A program made the translations under genes and the position numbers. Positions 17,597 to 27,907 of a DNA stretch of 64,000 bases are shown here, one piece after another. The DNA is from Opitutales bacterium. GTDB taxonomy: Bacteria > Verrucomicrobiota > Verrucomicrobiia > Opitutales > Seribacteraceae. The stretch lies in assembly GCA_028045305.1 (NCBI GenBank), contig JAOFTV010000011.1, forward strand, positions 1-64,000, in the 5' to 3' direction. The notes beneath the pieces are model-generated. The model was not told the DNA's origin. It did not search any database and saw only the letters and a list, made by a program, of their open reading frames with translations. Numbering within the stretch: position 1 is the first letter of the stretch; every line of letters starts with the position of its first letter.

Positions 17597-19168
17597 TTAA
17601 TTTTTGTACGAAAATGTATCTGTAAGAGGAGATTCGCCTGATTCTCGGCTAAACTTTTCCGGTTGATTGGCGGCTAAGCTTTCAAGAATTTTGTACACCC
17701 AATCAGTTTGCTCTTTGATGCCTAAATTATCGGCAAGTTTCTCTGCCTGAACGGGGTTTCCAGGATTTGATGACATCCAGTCCTCCACTTGCTTACGAAC
17801 CGCCAATATCTGTGCAGCCGCTTTTTTTCCTGCCTCCACACCGGGTTGGTGATAGGCATTAATTCCGATCATGGAGGCATAATATCCAACAGCTCGTTCG
17901 TAGAGAGCGATCAGCATACCAACGGACTTGGCATCTACTTGATCAATGGTAAGGGTTATGGAATTCCTTTCCTTCTCTAATAGAGCATCGCGTGTACCCA
18001 GGAAAAAACCGTGCAAATAGTCGCCGGAATTCATTCCTGAATTATCGACTTCCACGGATTCACCATCACGGTGCTTTAACACCTCGATAAAGGTGGCAAA
18101 GAAATTGGGTATCCCTTCGCGCAGTTGCTGAACATATGCATGCTGATCGGTGGAGCCTTTATTTCCATAGACTGCAATTCCCTGGTTTACTTTATTTCCA
18201 TTGAGATCCATTTCTTTACCCAATGATTCCATGATCAACTGTTGTAAATACTTGGCGAACAATTCTAGTCGGTCTTTGTAGGGCAGGATTACCATGTCCT
18301 TAGCACCGGTTCCTGCAGACAGCCAGTACCAACTCAGTGCAAGCATAGCGGCAGGGTTGCGTGGGGTATCCTCAAGTCTTGTAAGTTCATCCATATTGGC
18401 TGCACCTTCAAGCAGTTGATCGATATCAAAGCCCTGCAGGGCTGCTGGTAATAAGCCAACAGCAGCAGTTTCACTTGTCCGACCACCCACCCAGTCCCAC
18501 ATCGGAAAAAAGTCCAACCAGTTTTCTTTCTCCGCAATTTGATGAAGTTTGCTACCTTTGCCAGTCACAGCTATTGCTTGTTTACTGAAATCAAGCCCTG
18601 CTTTTTGAAAAGCACTCTGAGCTTCAATCATCCCGTTTCGGGTTTCGGGTGTCCCGCCAGACTTCGATATTACAAGTATTAGAGTGGTTTCCAGTTTCTG
18701 ACCAATTCTAGAGAGGGTGAAGTCCATTCCGTCCGGGTCGGTGTTGTCGAAAAAGTGAGCGATCAGATCATCCCCCGTTGACTTGGCTAAGGCCTTGCCC
18801 ACAAACTGGGGGCCTAAAGCGGAGCCCCCAATTCCAATCACCAATAGGTCGGTGAAAGGACCTTTTGGGCTGGCCAATTCCCCAGATTTTACCCGCCGGG
18901 CACACTCTTTTACTTTGCCTAGGGTGCTCCGGATGTCCTCAGCCATTTCTTCAGAAGGAGCAAGCTCGGGTTTGCGTAGCCAGTAATGACCAACCATCCG
19001 TCCTTCATCAGGGTTAGCAATGGCACCACATTCTAGTTCCTTCATCGAGGAATAGGCACTTTCTAGAATGTCTTTAGTTTGGGAGAAATAATCTTGAGGA
19101 AATCCGGCGAGGCGGAAATCCGATGCGAAACCTAGTTCGGGAAATCTTTGATAAAGTGTGGAGTACAT
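17597..19168 (-). CDS. pgi: Glucose-6-phosphate isomerase
   Basis: This 523-residue enzyme interconverts glucose-6-phosphate and fructose-6-phosphate. Signature stretches are VIGIGGSALGPQFV, the phosphate-binding VISKSGGTPETRNG, the GGRTSETAAVG loop, the catalytic Glu region ESLGKEMDLNGN and the His in GSTDQHAYVQQL. It is cytoplasmic. Length suits the bacterial long form. It follows ilvD by 35 bases on the same strand, probably in one transcript though metabolically unrelated. Confidence 0.95.
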   Translation of the reverse strand: MYSTLYQRFPELGFASDFRLAGFPQDYFSQTKDILESAYSSMKELECGAIANPDEGRMVGHYWLRKPELAPSEEMAEDIRSTLGKVKECARRVKSGELASPKGPFTDLLVIGIGGSALGPQFVGKALAKSTGDDLIAHFFDNTDPDGMDFTLSRIGQKLETTLILVISKSGGTPETRNGMIEAQSAFQKAGLDFSKQAIAVTGKGSKLHQIAEKENWLDFFPMWDWVGGRTSETAAVGLLPAALQGFDIDQLLEGAANMDELTRLEDTPRNPAAMLALSWYWLSAGTGAKDMVILPYKDRLELFAKYLQQLIMESLGKEMDLNGNKVNQGIAVYGNKGSTDQHAYVQQLREGIPNFFATFIEVLKHRDGESVEVDNSGMNSGDYLHGFFLGTRDALLEKERNSITLTIDQVDAKSVGMLIALYERAVGYYASMIGINAYHQPGVEAGKKAAAQILAVRKQVEDWMSSNPGNPVQAEKLADNLGIKEQTDWVYKILESLAANQPEKFSRESGESPLTDTFSYKN

Positions 19169-19203
19169 AGTTGAAAATAGTTAGTGGGTTTAGAATCAGA
19201 GAA

Positions 19204-20886
19204 TTAGTGGGTTACGGCTCCCAGGGATGCCGAGGTTACAAGCTTGGCGTATTTGGCAAGAACGCCCCGCTTTTCCTTAGGTTCAGGATTTTGCCAGGTT
19301 TGTTTACGCCGATCAATTTCCTCATCCGGCAAATCTAATGTAAGGAGGTTATTTTCAGCATCAATGGTGATGGGATCTCCATTAACAAGCATGCCGATCA
19401 ACCCACCCACCGCAGCTTCGGGAGTAATATGTCCCACGACAAAACCATGGCTGCCACCGGAAAATCGACCATCGGTGATCAGGGCGACCTCTTTGCCCAA
19501 CCCCTTGCCCATAATGGCGGAAGTCGGTGAGAGCATTTCGCGCATACCTGGACCTCCGACTGGTCCCTCGTTACGGATAACCACAACATTTCCTGCCTGT
19601 ACTTCACCATCAAGGATACCACGCAGGGCTTGTTCTTCCGATTCGTATACCTGAGCGGTGCCGGAAAATTTCAGTCCTTCCTTTCCAGTGATCTTAGCAA
19701 CGGCTCCGTCGGAGGCAAGGTTGCCATAAAGAATGCGAAGGTGACTATCCTTTTTGATGGGGTCATTTATAGGGCGTACCAGGTCCTGCCCCTTGGGGTA
19801 GGGCGCATAGGGAGTGGCATCGGAAACATTTTCAGCGAGGGTTTTTCCGGTAACCGTCATGCATTCCCCATGGAGCAATCCATGTTCGAGCAAGGTTTTG
19901 AGCAAGGGACGCAAGCCACCGATTCGAACAAAGTGTGACATGTTGTACTTCCCGCTTGGTTTAAGGTCGCAAAGGACAGGAACCCGCTTGCCAATCTCAG
20001 TGAAGTCATTGAGTTCTAGTGGTACCTCTGCTTCATGAGCCATGGCGAGCAGGTGCAAAACCGCATTGGTTGAACCGCCCAGGGCAATGACTACGGTGAT
20101 GGCATTTTCAAAAGCCTGCCGGGTCATGATGTCGCGGGGACGAATATTTTTCTCCACCAACTTAACAACCGCTGCTCCAGCCGCCTTGGCATCTGCGAGT
20201 TTATCTTCAGACACGGCAAGTTGGGCTGAACTGTCGGGCAAGCTCATTCCCAAAGCTTCAATCGCGGAGGACATGGTGTTTGCGGTGTACATACCACCGC
20301 AGGATCCAGGGCCTGGAATGGCCTTCTTTTCAATCTCAGTTAATTCATTGTGCGAAATATTGCCGGATGCATGGGCTCCCACCGCTTCGAAGACCGATAC
20401 GATATCGAGGTTTTTTTCCTTATGGATGCCAGGGAGAATGGTGCCCCCGTAGACAAAAATGCCGGGGCGATTTAGGCGGGCAAGAGCCATTACGCAGGCA
20501 GGCATGTTTTTATCACATCCGCCAATGGCGACGACACCGTCCATACCCTCCGCCCCTACCACCGTTTCGATAGAATCAGCAATTACCTCCCGGGAAACCA
20601 AAGAATACCTCATTCCTGGTGTGCCCATACTTATGCCGTCAGATACAGTAATGGTTCCAAAGGGTAGGGCTTTGCCTCCATTGTTATCCACTCCTTCGAC
20701 AGACATCTTTCCAAGCTCGTCCAAATGAGCGTTGCAGGGCGTAACCATACTCCATGCTGAGCAAACAGCAACTTGGGGTTTTTTAAAGTCCTCGTCTTCA
20801 AAGCCAACGGCTCGGAGCATCGAGCGATTGGGGGCACGGTCGTCTCCATCTACCACGATGGAAGAAAAATTTCGATTACAGCTCAT
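19204..20886 (-). CDS. ilvD: Dihydroxy-acid dehydratase
   Basis: This 560-residue Fe-S enzyme catalyses the dehydration step of valine, isoleucine and leucine/pantothenate synthesis. Cluster cysteines are seen in CDKNMPAC and [14 protein letters not shown], with [14 protein letters not shown] and the C-terminal [17 protein letters not shown] typical of IlvD/Edd. The alternative Edd (6-phosphogluconate dehydratase) is less likely given the length and the N-terminal [11 protein letters not shown] pattern. It is divergent from pheA across a 105-base gap that must hold both promoters. Confidence 0.95.
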   Translation of the reverse strand: MSCNRNFSSIVVDGDDRAPNRSMLRAVGFEDEDFKKPQVAVCSAWSMVTPCNAHLDELGKMSVEGVDNNGGKALPFGTITVSDGISMGTPGMRYSLVSREVIADSIETVVGAEGMDGVVAIGGCDKNMPACVMALARLNRPGIFVYGGTILPGIHKEKNLDIVSVFEAVGAHASGNISHNELTEIEKKAIPGPGSCGGMYTANTMSSAIEALGMSLPDSSAQLAVSEDKLADAKAAGAAVVKLVEKNIRPRDIMTRQAFENAITVVIALGGSTNAVLHLLAMAHEAEVPLELNDFTEIGKRVPVLCDLKPSGKYNMSHFVRIGGLRPLLKTLLEHGLLHGECMTVTGKTLAENVSDATPYAPYPKGQDLVRPINDPIKKDSHLRILYGNLASDGAVAKITGKEGLKFSGTAQVYESEEQALRGILDGEVQAGNVVVIRNEGPVGGPGMREMLSPTSAIMGKGLGKEVALITDGRFSGGSHGFVVGHITPEAAVGGLIGMLVNGDPITIDAENNLLTLDLPDEEIDRRKQTWQNPEPKEKRGVLAKYAKLVTSASLGAVTH

Positions 20887-20991
20887 ACTTTTTGTTTTCG
20901 TTTATTTTCGTTGTGAAAACGCAGGATATGCGGTTGCATCTTGCCATTGGGCGTTGCCATTGTTTCCGAATTGTATTTTTGGATATAGGTT

Positions 20992-22071
20992 TTGAATAAA
21001 AGCGAATTAGAATCCCTAAGGGAAGAGATCGATCAAATCGACTCCGAAATCGTAAAGTTACTAAACTTGCGGGTTGGTAAAGCGTGCAAAATTGGCAAAA
21101 TTAAACAACTCTCTGGGGTCGATCCCTATGATCCTGCCAGGGAGGAACAAGTATTTGAAAAGCTAGCCGGCTACAGCGATGGCCCATTAAGGGAAGCATC
21201 TTTGCGCACTGTTTACCGGGAAATCATCTCCGCATCGATTGCCTTGGAGAAAGATATGGTCATTGGCTATCTCGGTCCCGAAGCCACCTATACTCATCAA
21301 GCCGCGGTCAAAAATTTTGGATCAGGATTGGAATACCGGGCAATGCCCGATATTCCCGATGTCTTCAGTTCAGTAGAGGCTGGGCATTGTGATTACGGAG
21401 TGGTGCCGATTGAAAATTCAAGCGAAGGTGCGGTCAATCGCTCCCTTGATTTATTGGTCGATTCCGAGCTTACCATCATTGCTCAAGTCTTTTTACGCGT
21501 TCGTCACTGCCTCTTTAGTCAATCTACTCTTGAGGATATTTCCGAAGTCCGTTCCAAGGATCAGGCTCTTGCTCAGTGTGCAGACTGGTTGCGTACCAAA
21601 CTTCCCAAGGCTCGCCTTGTTCCTGTAAGTAGTACAGCAGAAGCAGTCAGGGAGTGTCGAACAAAAGAGGGTGTGGCCGCGATTGCCGGGGAATTGGCTG
21701 GGCAAATTTACGAAGTTCCCACGATCGAAACGGGTATCCAAGACCGATCGGATAATGTCACACGCTTTCTAGTGGTTGCGAAACAAACCTTGCCTATGCG
21801 GGAGGGGGTTTCCTATCGAACAAGTTTGGTCTTGTCACTAAACGATGAGGTGGGTGCCCTGCAGAATGCTCTAAAACCATTTTCCGAGAGAGGTATAAAT
21901 CTTTGCAAAATCGAATCAAGGCCAAGCAAGCGTAAATCCTGGGATTATTTCTTCTTTGTCGACTTTCTCGGGCATCCAGAAGAAGACGGCGTTGCTCAGG
22001 CTCTTAGCGAATTGGGAAAAGCCTGTGCTTTTTCACGCCTTTTGGGTAGTTATCCGGAATCAGAATCCTAA
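20992..22071 (+). CDS. pheA: Bifunctional chorismate mutase/prephenate dehydratase
   Basis: This 359-residue enzyme leads from chorismate to phenylpyruvate. The AroQ chorismate mutase domain is at 1-88 (LREEIDQIDSEIVKLLNLR). The prephenate dehydratase domain is at about 93-270 (GYLGPEATYTHQAA, then NVTRFLVV with the TRF motif). A C-terminal ACT domain at about 280-350 has the feedback-binding GAL and ESRP motifs (EVGALQNAL, CKIESRPSKR), so phenylalanine inhibition is expected. The start is a TTG at 20992; the mutase helix begins immediately after it and no ATG is available. Confidence 0.94.
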   Translation: MNKSELESLREEIDQIDSEIVKLLNLRVGKACKIGKIKQLSGVDPYDPAREEQVFEKLAGYSDGPLREASLRTVYREIISASIALEKDMVIGYLGPEATYTHQAAVKNFGSGLEYRAMPDIPDVFSSVEAGHCDYGVVPIENSSEGAVNRSLDLLVDSELTIIAQVFLRVRHCLFSQSTLEDISEVRSKDQALAQCADWLRTKLPKARLVPVSSTAEAVRECRTKEGVAAIAGELAGQIYEVPTIETGIQDRSDNVTRFLVVAKQTLPMREGVSYRTSLVLSLNDEVGALQNALKPFSERGINLCKIESRPSKRKSWDYFFFVDFLGHPEEDGVAQALSELGKACAFSRLLGSYPESES

Positions 22072-22553
22072 AAGAATAACACGGAAAGATCTTGGCCCTT
22101 ACGTGCATTCCGTACGACCAGGCTCTCAATGAATTGCCGGTTTTCCAAATATTCTTGTTCGCACTTAGAGGTCCATCTCTTTCTTCCACCTTTTAAAGAT
22201 TCACGTAATCCGGATACCAGGAGTAATCCCGTCATAGACTCACGGGTGGAGCGAACGAAATCGAGCACGGATGCATGCACCCACAGGGGATCGATTAAAT
22301 GATGACGGGCGTTCCAATGCACATGGCACAGGTTGCGCTTATTGGGGAAATGGAAGCGAACCACTTGATCGATACAATGTTCGAAAGATTGCACGGTCAT
22401 TCTATCCTTTCCATCATTTTCACGCATAAAGGAAAGGGTACTTTGCAACTGCATTGTTTCTTCGGGCGAAGAAACACTCCCCATCACCATGAACAGAGAA
22501 TTTAAATTTTGCAGTCTTGTATAATCGTCCTTTTTACCCGCCGCTGTTTTCAC
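22068..22553 (-). CDS. Small unknown protein downstream of nrdR
   Basis: This protein of about 161 residues has no signal peptide and no family I recognise. A GTG at 22553 is chosen: it has a good AAGGA-type ribosome site 6-10 bases upstream and overlaps the nrdR stop by 20 bases, implying coupling. The middle contains a His/Trp-rich stretch (HFPNKRNLCHVHWNARHH) and the C-terminus has basic helices. Its stop overlaps the pheA stop by 4 bases on the opposite strand. It is probably a real gene because of the coupling, but the function is open. Confidence 0.6.
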   Translation of the reverse strand: MKTAAGKKDDYTRLQNLNSLFMVMGSVSSPEETMQLQSTLSFMRENDGKDRMTVQSFEHCIDQVVRFHFPNKRNLCHVHWNARHHLIDPLWVHASVLDFVRSTRESMTGLLLVSGLRESLKGGRKRWTSKCEQEYLENRQFIESLVVRNARKGQDLSVLFF

Positions 22554-23007
22554 CCTTCCTTTCCCCACCCAAGTATAAAATTTCCTCCGCAAACTGGGAG
22601 AACTGTGTGAAATCCTCATAGAAACTGGCGTAACGCAACCAAGCGATGGAATCGACGGTGCGCAATCCATGCATCACTGCATCGGCAATCGCCCGACTTG
22701 GTAGTTCGTCATCGAACTCACTTTCGATTCTTCGCAGGGTATCAGAGAGCAGAGCGTTGATTTGCTCCGCATCAATGGGCCGCTTGGCAATCGCACGACG
22801 CAGGCTCATTGCCAGTTTCGTACGATCAAAGCATTCCCTACGGTCATCTTTTTTGACCACAGTCAAATCCTCGTGGAGGACTTCTTCTATGGTGCTGAAA
22901 CGATGTCCGCAAGTTTGACACTCTCTTCTTCTTCGCGTCGACGCAACCTTGCCGGCCCGCGTTTCCAAAACCTTGAGATCAAGGGATGAACACTTTGGAC
23001 ACAGCAT
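22534..23007 (-). CDS. nrdR: Transcriptional repressor NrdR
   Basis: This 157-residue regulator represses ribonucleotide reductase genes. An N-terminal zinc ribbon has C3/C6 and C31/C34 (MLCPKCSS ... CQTCGHRF), and the ATP-cone domain covers about 49-139 (VVKKDDRRECFDRTKL). ATP or dATP binding to the cone controls DNA binding to NrdR boxes. No ribonucleotide reductase gene is in the window. It lies after pabA/trpG in the leftward arg array. Confidence 0.95.
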   Translation of the reverse strand: MLCPKCSSLDLKVLETRAGKVASTRRRRECQTCGHRFSTIEEVLHEDLTVVKKDDRRECFDRTKLAMSLRRAIAKRPIDAEQINALLSDTLRRIESEFDDELPSRAIADAVMHGLRTVDSIAWLRYASFYEDFTQFSQFAEEILYLGGERKGENSGG

Positions 23008-23052
23008 TATTCGCTATCGAGAATTCCACTTACCACACACACAAGATAGGTT

Positions 23053-23622
23053 CTAACAATATTTTAGGAAATTATTCAAGACCATAATTCCGCTATCTGT
23101 AGCCAAAGACTCTGGATGGAACTGTACGCCCCATAGTGGAAGTTCCCGATGCCGGATCGCCATGATTTCATTCTCATCGGTCCAAGCGGTCATTTCTAGT
23201 TCATCGGGCATGGTCTTAGGATCGATAATAAGGGAATGGTACCGGGTAGCCGAAAAGGGGTTGGGTAAATTCTCGAAAATTTCTATTCCGTGGTGCCGGA
23301 CCGGGGAGGTTTTTCCATGCATTAATCGGTCGGCACGGACTATCTTTCCTCCATAAGCCTGTCCGATGCATTGGTGGCCCAAGCATACTCCAAGAAGGGG
23401 CTTTTTCCCTGCCCAATGATTGACAGCCTCTAAGCTGATGCCTGCTTGTTCGGGGGCACATGGGCCGGGAGAAAGAACAAGTCCGTCAAAGGGTTTGATA
23501 TCTATCTCATCCAAGGTAGCTTCATCGTTACGAATGACCTTACAAGTTGCACCAGACTCGCCAAAATACTGCACCAAGTTATAGGTGAAAGAATCATAAT
23601 TATCAATGACAAGCAAGTTCAC
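23053..23622 (-). CDS. Glutamine amidotransferase of anthranilate/aminodeoxychorismate synthase
   Basis: This 189-residue class I amidotransferase supplies ammonia for PabB or TrpE. The catalytic cysteine is in [12 protein letters not shown] (about C79), and the His-Glu pair is in GVQFHPES. The opening [18 protein letters not shown] is typical of PabA and TrpG, which often serve both folate and tryptophan synthesis. No pabB, trpE or trpD lies next to it, so the partner is elsewhere. It sits 36 bases after argG in the same direction. Confidence 0.9.
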   Translation of the reverse strand: MNLLVIDNYDSFTYNLVQYFGESGATCKVIRNDEATLDEIDIKPFDGLVLSPGPCAPEQAGISLEAVNHWAGKKPLLGVCLGHQCIGQAYGGKIVRADRLMHGKTSPVRHHGIEIFENLPNPFSATRYHSLIIDPKTMPDELEMTAWTDENEIMAIRHRELPLWGVQFHPESLATDSGIMVLNNFLKYC

Positions 23623-23658
23623 GGTTGGCTAACTATGCGGGATGCTGACTGGGGGAAT

Positions 23659-24885
23659 TCAGGTGCCTTTGTAACCCTGCTTGCGTGCTCGTTCTTTAAG
23701 GCGTAGACCGTTCAGACGGATAAAACCTCCGGCATCTTCAGGTTGGTAGTCTGACTCGTCTCCTTCCATGGAAGCCACGGCGGTATCGTAGAGTGAGTAT
23801 GCGGATTTTCTTCCCACGGTAGTGACATTTCCTTTATATAGTTTTAAACGCACACACCCGCTTACCTTCTGTTGGCTTTGATCGATCAATGCCTGGAGGG
23901 CTTCACGTTCGGGTGCATACCAAAATCCATAGTAAATCAACTCGGCGTAACGGGGGATTAAGGAATCGCGCAGGTGCATCAAATCACGATCCATGGTCAA
24001 AGTTTCTAATTGCCTGTGACCGTGTAAAAGAATGGTGCCACCCGGGGTTTCGTAAACCCCACGGCTTTTCATTCCAACGAATCGATTTTCCACTAAATCG
24101 ACCCGTCCAATCCCGTGCTTTCCAGCAATGGAATTGAGGGCCCTAATAATATCCGCTGGATTTGCAGATACTCCATCAATGGCTATACAATTTCCCTGAT
24201 CGAATTCTAGGTCGATATACTGGGCTTCATCCGGGGCAAGTATTGGATCAGTCGTGAGCTTGTACATCGAACGATTTTCAGGCGTGGTCGGATCAAACCA
24301 TGGATCTTCCAGAATTCCGGCTTCGTAAGAAATATGCCAGAGGTTACGGTCCATAGAGTAAGGTTTTGATGCACTTGCTTCCACATCGATGCCGTGCTCC
24401 TTACAGTATTCAATCATTTCAGTACGCCCGGGGAAGCGTTCGCGAAAGGAGGCATCACGCCAGGGTGCAAGGATTTTTAGATCGGGTGCGAGCGCGGAAA
24501 AAGTAAGCTCGAAACGGCACTGGTCATTTCCTTTGCCGGTTGCTCCATGTGCCACTGTATCAGCATGGAATTCTCGAGCCATTTCAATTTGGGCCTTGGC
24601 AATGAGCGGACGGGCAATGGATGTGCCCAAGAGGTATTGGCTTTCATAAACGGCGTTTCCACGAGCCATAGGATAAATAAAGTCCTGAGCGAATTCATCC
24701 ACCAAATCGAGTGTGCGGTGGGCTTGTGCTCCTGTGGCCATGGCCTTTTCTTCGAGACCATCGAGTTCTTCCTCTTGTCCGACATCGGCACAGTAGGTGA
24801 TGACTTCAGCACCATGATGATGGGCAAACCAATGAACAAGTACGGAGGTGTCAAGACCTCCTGAATATGCGAGTATCAATTTCAT
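23659..24885 (-). CDS. argG: Argininosuccinate synthase
   Basis: This 408-residue ATP-dependent ligase joins citrulline and aspartate. The N-type ATP pyrophosphatase motif [13 protein letters not shown] starts at residue 3; [11 protein letters not shown], the citrulline site region [12 protein letters not shown] and [15 protein letters not shown] follow. The ATG at 24885, four bases after the argF stop, is used; the frame is open further upstream but only inside argF. It is the last arg gene in the cluster; argH (argininosuccinate lyase) is not in this window. Confidence 0.95.
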   Translation of the reverse strand: MKLILAYSGGLDTSVLVHWFAHHHGAEVITYCADVGQEEELDGLEEKAMATGAQAHRTLDLVDEFAQDFIYPMARGNAVYESQYLLGTSIARPLIAKAQIEMAREFHADTVAHGATGKGNDQCRFELTFSALAPDLKILAPWRDASFRERFPGRTEMIEYCKEHGIDVEASASKPYSMDRNLWHISYEAGILEDPWFDPTTPENRSMYKLTTDPILAPDEAQYIDLEFDQGNCIAIDGVSANPADIIRALNSIAGKHGIGRVDLVENRFVGMKSRGVYETPGGTILLHGHRQLETLTMDRDLMHLRDSLIPRYAELIYYGFWYAPEREALQALIDQSQQKVSGCVRLKLYKGNVTTVGRKSAYSLYDTAVASMEGDESDYQPEDAGGFIRLNGLRLKERARKQGYKGT

Positions 24886-24889
24886 CTTT

Positions 24890-25831
24890 TCAGGAATTAT
24901 GCGGGGATAACGCGGATAGAATTGCCTTTTGCATATGGAGACGATTTTCCGCCTGGTCAAAAAGAATCGCCCGCTGGGAATCGAGGACAGACTGGGAGAC
25001 TTCCTCTTCAGGATGGGCGGGCATACAATGCATGAAAAGACAATTCTCGTTGGTTGAGTTGAAGGTGGAGTCTTTTACCTGGTAGGGTTGCATGGCTTGC
25101 AATCGAGCCTGACTCTCCTCTTCGCAACCCATGCTCACCCATACATCTGTATAGACTGCATCCGCGCCAACTGCTCCCGCATCGGGGTCGGATGTAAAAG
25201 TCCAAGTTGGCGAAAGGTTGTTGTCTTTGAGCAATTTTAGAATTGGCTCATCAGGCTGAAAGGATTGTGGTCCGCAAAGAGAAATTTCCATTCCAAACAG
25301 AGCTCCTGCCAAAATCCAAGAATTGGCCATGTTGCAGGAAGTGTCTCCAAAGAAAGCCAGTTTTCTATCCTTTAATCCATCGCAGGGATTGATTCCGCCT
25401 GACCATCTTTCCAATAAGGTCATGCAATCTGCATAAATTTGGCAGGGGTGTAAAAAGTCGGTCAGAGCATTGACCACTGGAATTGAGGAATGGCTGGCAA
25501 ATTCTTCAATTAATTCATGCCCATGAGTACGGATGATCAGCCCATCAAGAAAGCGCGAAAGCACTTTTGCAGTATCCTCGATACTTTCACCACGGCCAAT
25601 CTGAGTGCTCGATTGATCGAGAATCAGAGGGTTTCCTCCGAGTTCTCGAATGCCGACTTCAAACGAGACCCGCGTTCGGGTACTTTGCTTGTAAAACAGC
25701 ATCCCCCAGCTTTGCCCTGCTAAATCTTTGGTGGGGCGTAGAAGGCGGTTTTTTTTCAAATCAAATGCAGTGGAAAAGATCTGTTTTATCTCTTCGTTTT
25801 GAAAGTCATTCTCCTGTAGAAAGTGCCTCAT
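24890..25831 (-). CDS. argF: Ornithine carbamoyltransferase
   Basis: This 313-residue enzyme makes citrulline from ornithine and carbamoyl phosphate. The carbamoyl-phosphate motif STRTR is at 50-54, and HPCQ lies near 129. [13 protein letters not shown] and the ornithine-binding [12 protein letters not shown] are also present. The HCMPAHP motif favours ornithine over aspartate or acetylornithine as substrate. It lies 16 bases after argD and 4 bases before argG. Confidence 0.94.
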   Translation of the reverse strand: MRHFLQENDFQNEEIKQIFSTAFDLKKNRLLRPTKDLAGQSWGMLFYKQSTRTRVSFEVGIRELGGNPLILDQSSTQIGRGESIEDTAKVLSRFLDGLIIRTHGHELIEEFASHSSIPVVNALTDFLHPCQIYADCMTLLERWSGGINPCDGLKDRKLAFFGDTSCNMANSWILAGALFGMEISLCGPQSFQPDEPILKLLKDNNLSPTWTFTSDPDAGAVGADAVYTDVWVSMGCEEESQARLQAMQPYQVKDSTFNSTNENCLFMHCMPAHPEEEVSQSVLDSQRAILFDQAENRLHMQKAILSALSPHNS

Positions 25832-25847
25832 AGTAAAAAGTTTAAGC

Positions 25848-27029
25848 TTATTTGAAATGGGCGAGTCCAGATTTTATAATCTCTAAAGCCTCTGCAATTT
25901 CATTGTTTTTTACGGTAAGGGGAGGAAGGAGGCGCAGGGTATTACCTGCTGCACCAACTGTGATCAATCCGTTTTCCCGAAGATGGGAAACCAAGGAAGG
26001 AGGTTCAAAGGATAGCCCTAATCCAAGCATCAATCCTCTGCCCTTAACCTCCTTGACCTTTTGGGGGAATTGAGCGGCTAATTCCTGTAATTCAATTTTG
26101 AAATTTTTTCCGGTTGTCCTGGCTTGCTCGATTAAATTCTCAGCCTCGATCACATCGAGCACGGCATGTGCCGCGGTACAAGCAAGTGGAGAACCGCCAT
26201 AGGTCGTGCCATGACTGCCCGGGGTAAAGAGTTCCGCGTGCTGCTCGTTGACCCAAATGGCCCCGATGGGGAAGCCCCCACCCAATCCTTTGGCCATGGC
26301 AACCGCATGGGGTTGAGCCCCTGACTTTTGATATCCCAAAAATTCTCCAGTCCGGGCAATACCCGCTTGTACTTCGTCCATCAGAAAGAGGAGATCATGT
26401 TTGGCACAAAGTATTTGCAAACCTGTAAGAAATTCATTGGTGGCTACTTGTAAACCGCCTTCTCCCTGAATCGATTCGACCAATATTGCTACGGTGTCTT
26501 CGTCAATGGATTGTTCAAAATCTGACAAATTATTATAATGACAAAAAACAAAGCCTGGAAGGAGGGGTTCAAAGCCCTGCCGGTATTTGAGCGATTCAGT
26601 TGCGGATAAAGCCCCCAAGGTGCGCCCATGGAATCCATTAGTGGCAACCAGTACTTTTGAGCGTTTGCGACTAGCTTGGTTGCCATACAAGCGGGATAGC
26701 TTGATTAGAGCTTCATTAGCCTCAGCTCCGCTGTTGCAGAAAAGAACTTTTCCGGGCCCCATTTTTTTTACAAGCCTTTCAGCGAGGGAAACTTGTTGGG
26801 GAATGGAGAACAAGTTCGAGCAATGAACGAGTTCAGCTGCCTGATGTTGAACATTTTCGACCCAATGCGAATGACTATGCCCAAGGTTGGTGACGGCAAT
26901 CCCAGAAGCAAAGTCCAAATATTTTTTCCCGCTTGAATCCCACAACCAAGAGCCCTCTCCCCGAACAATTTCTAGAGCGGGTTGGGCATAATTACCGATG
27001 AGAAATTTTTGATGTTTGGAAAGATCCAT
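25848..27029 (-). CDS. argD: Acetylornithine aminotransferase
   Basis: This 393-residue PLP aminotransferase (class III) converts N-acetylglutamate semialdehyde to N-acetylornithine. Visible are the cofactor-site CNSGAEANEALIKLSR, the FLMDEVQAGIARTGEF strand with its Asp, and the PLP lysine in AMAKGLGGGFPIGA. It lies 3 bases after argB, consistent with the pathway order. Related ornithine or succinylornithine aminotransferases are possible by sequence alone, but the arg context decides. Confidence 0.94.
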   Translation of the reverse strand: MDLSKHQKFLIGNYAQPALEIVRGEGSWLWDSSGKKYLDFASGIAVTNLGHSHSHWVENVQHQAAELVHCSNLFSIPQQVSLAERLVKKMGPGKVLFCNSGAEANEALIKLSRLYGNQASRKRSKVLVATNGFHGRTLGALSATESLKYRQGFEPLLPGFVFCHYNNLSDFEQSIDEDTVAILVESIQGEGGLQVATNEFLTGLQILCAKHDLLFLMDEVQAGIARTGEFLGYQKSGAQPHAVAMAKGLGGGFPIGAIWVNEQHAELFTPGSHGTTYGGSPLACTAAHAVLDVIEAENLIEQARTTGKNFKIELQELAAQFPQKVKEVKGRGLMLGLGLSFEPPSLVSHLRENGLITVGAAGNTLRLLPPLTVKNNEIAEALEIIKSGLAHFK

Positions 27030-27032
27030 TTT

Positions 27033-27902
27033 TTAACTGTGAACGATTTCCGTACCTATTCCATGATCGGTAAATATTTCAAGCAATATACTGTGCGGCA
27101 TCCGTCCATCAATAAAGTGGACGCGGTTGACGCCCGCTTTCAGAGCCTCGACCGCACTGGTTACCTTGGGGAGCATACCAGCGGAAATTACTCCAGACTC
27201 CTCAAGAGGTTGAACCTCGCTGATCGCCAAGCTTGAAAGAAGGGTTGATGGATCCTCAGGATTTCTGAGTAATCCGGGCACATCGGATAAGTAAACCAGT
27301 CTACGAGCTCCCAGAGCCATGGCTACCTGGGAAGCCACATTGTCTGCATTTACATTGTAGCAAACGCCCTGACTATCCGAGGCGGTAGAAGATAGAATAG
27401 GCATTTTACCTTCATCCAATGCTTGTAGGATAGGGTTGGTCTCAACCCGGGTTACTTGACCCACAAAACCTAGATCATTCTTGGACTGAAGTTTTTTACA
27501 GGATAACACTTTCTTACCGGGAAACCTTTGAACTTCGCAATCATGAGAGGATACAAAATCTGCGACCTCTTGATTGACTTTCTCATTGAGCACCGAATCT
27601 ACTGCATCGATGGTTTGTTCGTCAGTCACCCTGAGTCCATCGACAAATTGGGCCTGTATCCCTCTTTTATTTAATTCGCGGGTAATTGCCTTTCCTCCTC
27701 CGTGGACTACCACCACTTTGATTCCAACAAAATTTAAAAAGACCAGGTCTTTGGCAACTCCAGCACGTATTTCTGGATCAGGGGAATCCATGAAACTTCC
27801 CCCATATTTGACCACAAATATTGAGCCCCTGAACCGTCTGACATAGGGGAGCGCTTCCATTAAAATTCGCGCTTTTGCCTGACTTTCCTCGTATGCAACC
27901 AT
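27033..27902 (-). CDS. argB: Acetylglutamate kinase
   Basis: This 289-residue amino acid kinase phosphorylates N-acetylglutamate. Family motifs are IFVVKYGGSFMD at the N-terminus, VVVHGGGKAI for ATP and substrate phosphate binding, and NVNADNVASQVAMAL. The N-terminal helix (about 20 residues before the kinase core) is of the kind seen in arginine-inhibited hexameric enzymes, so feedback inhibition is possible. Gaps of 3 and 5 bases separate it from argD and argJ. Confidence 0.95.
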   Translation of the reverse strand: MVAYEESQAKARILMEALPYVRRFRGSIFVVKYGGSFMDSPDPEIRAGVAKDLVFLNFVGIKVVVVHGGGKAITRELNKRGIQAQFVDGLRVTDEQTIDAVDSVLNEKVNQEVADFVSSHDCEVQRFPGKKVLSCKKLQSKNDLGFVGQVTRVETNPILQALDEGKMPILSSTASDSQGVCYNVNADNVASQVAMALGARRLVYLSDVPGLLRNPEDPSTLLSSLAISEVQPLEESGVISAGMLPKVTSAVEALKAGVNRVHFIDGRMPHSILLEIFTDHGIGTEIVHS

Positions 27903-27907
27903 TAGCC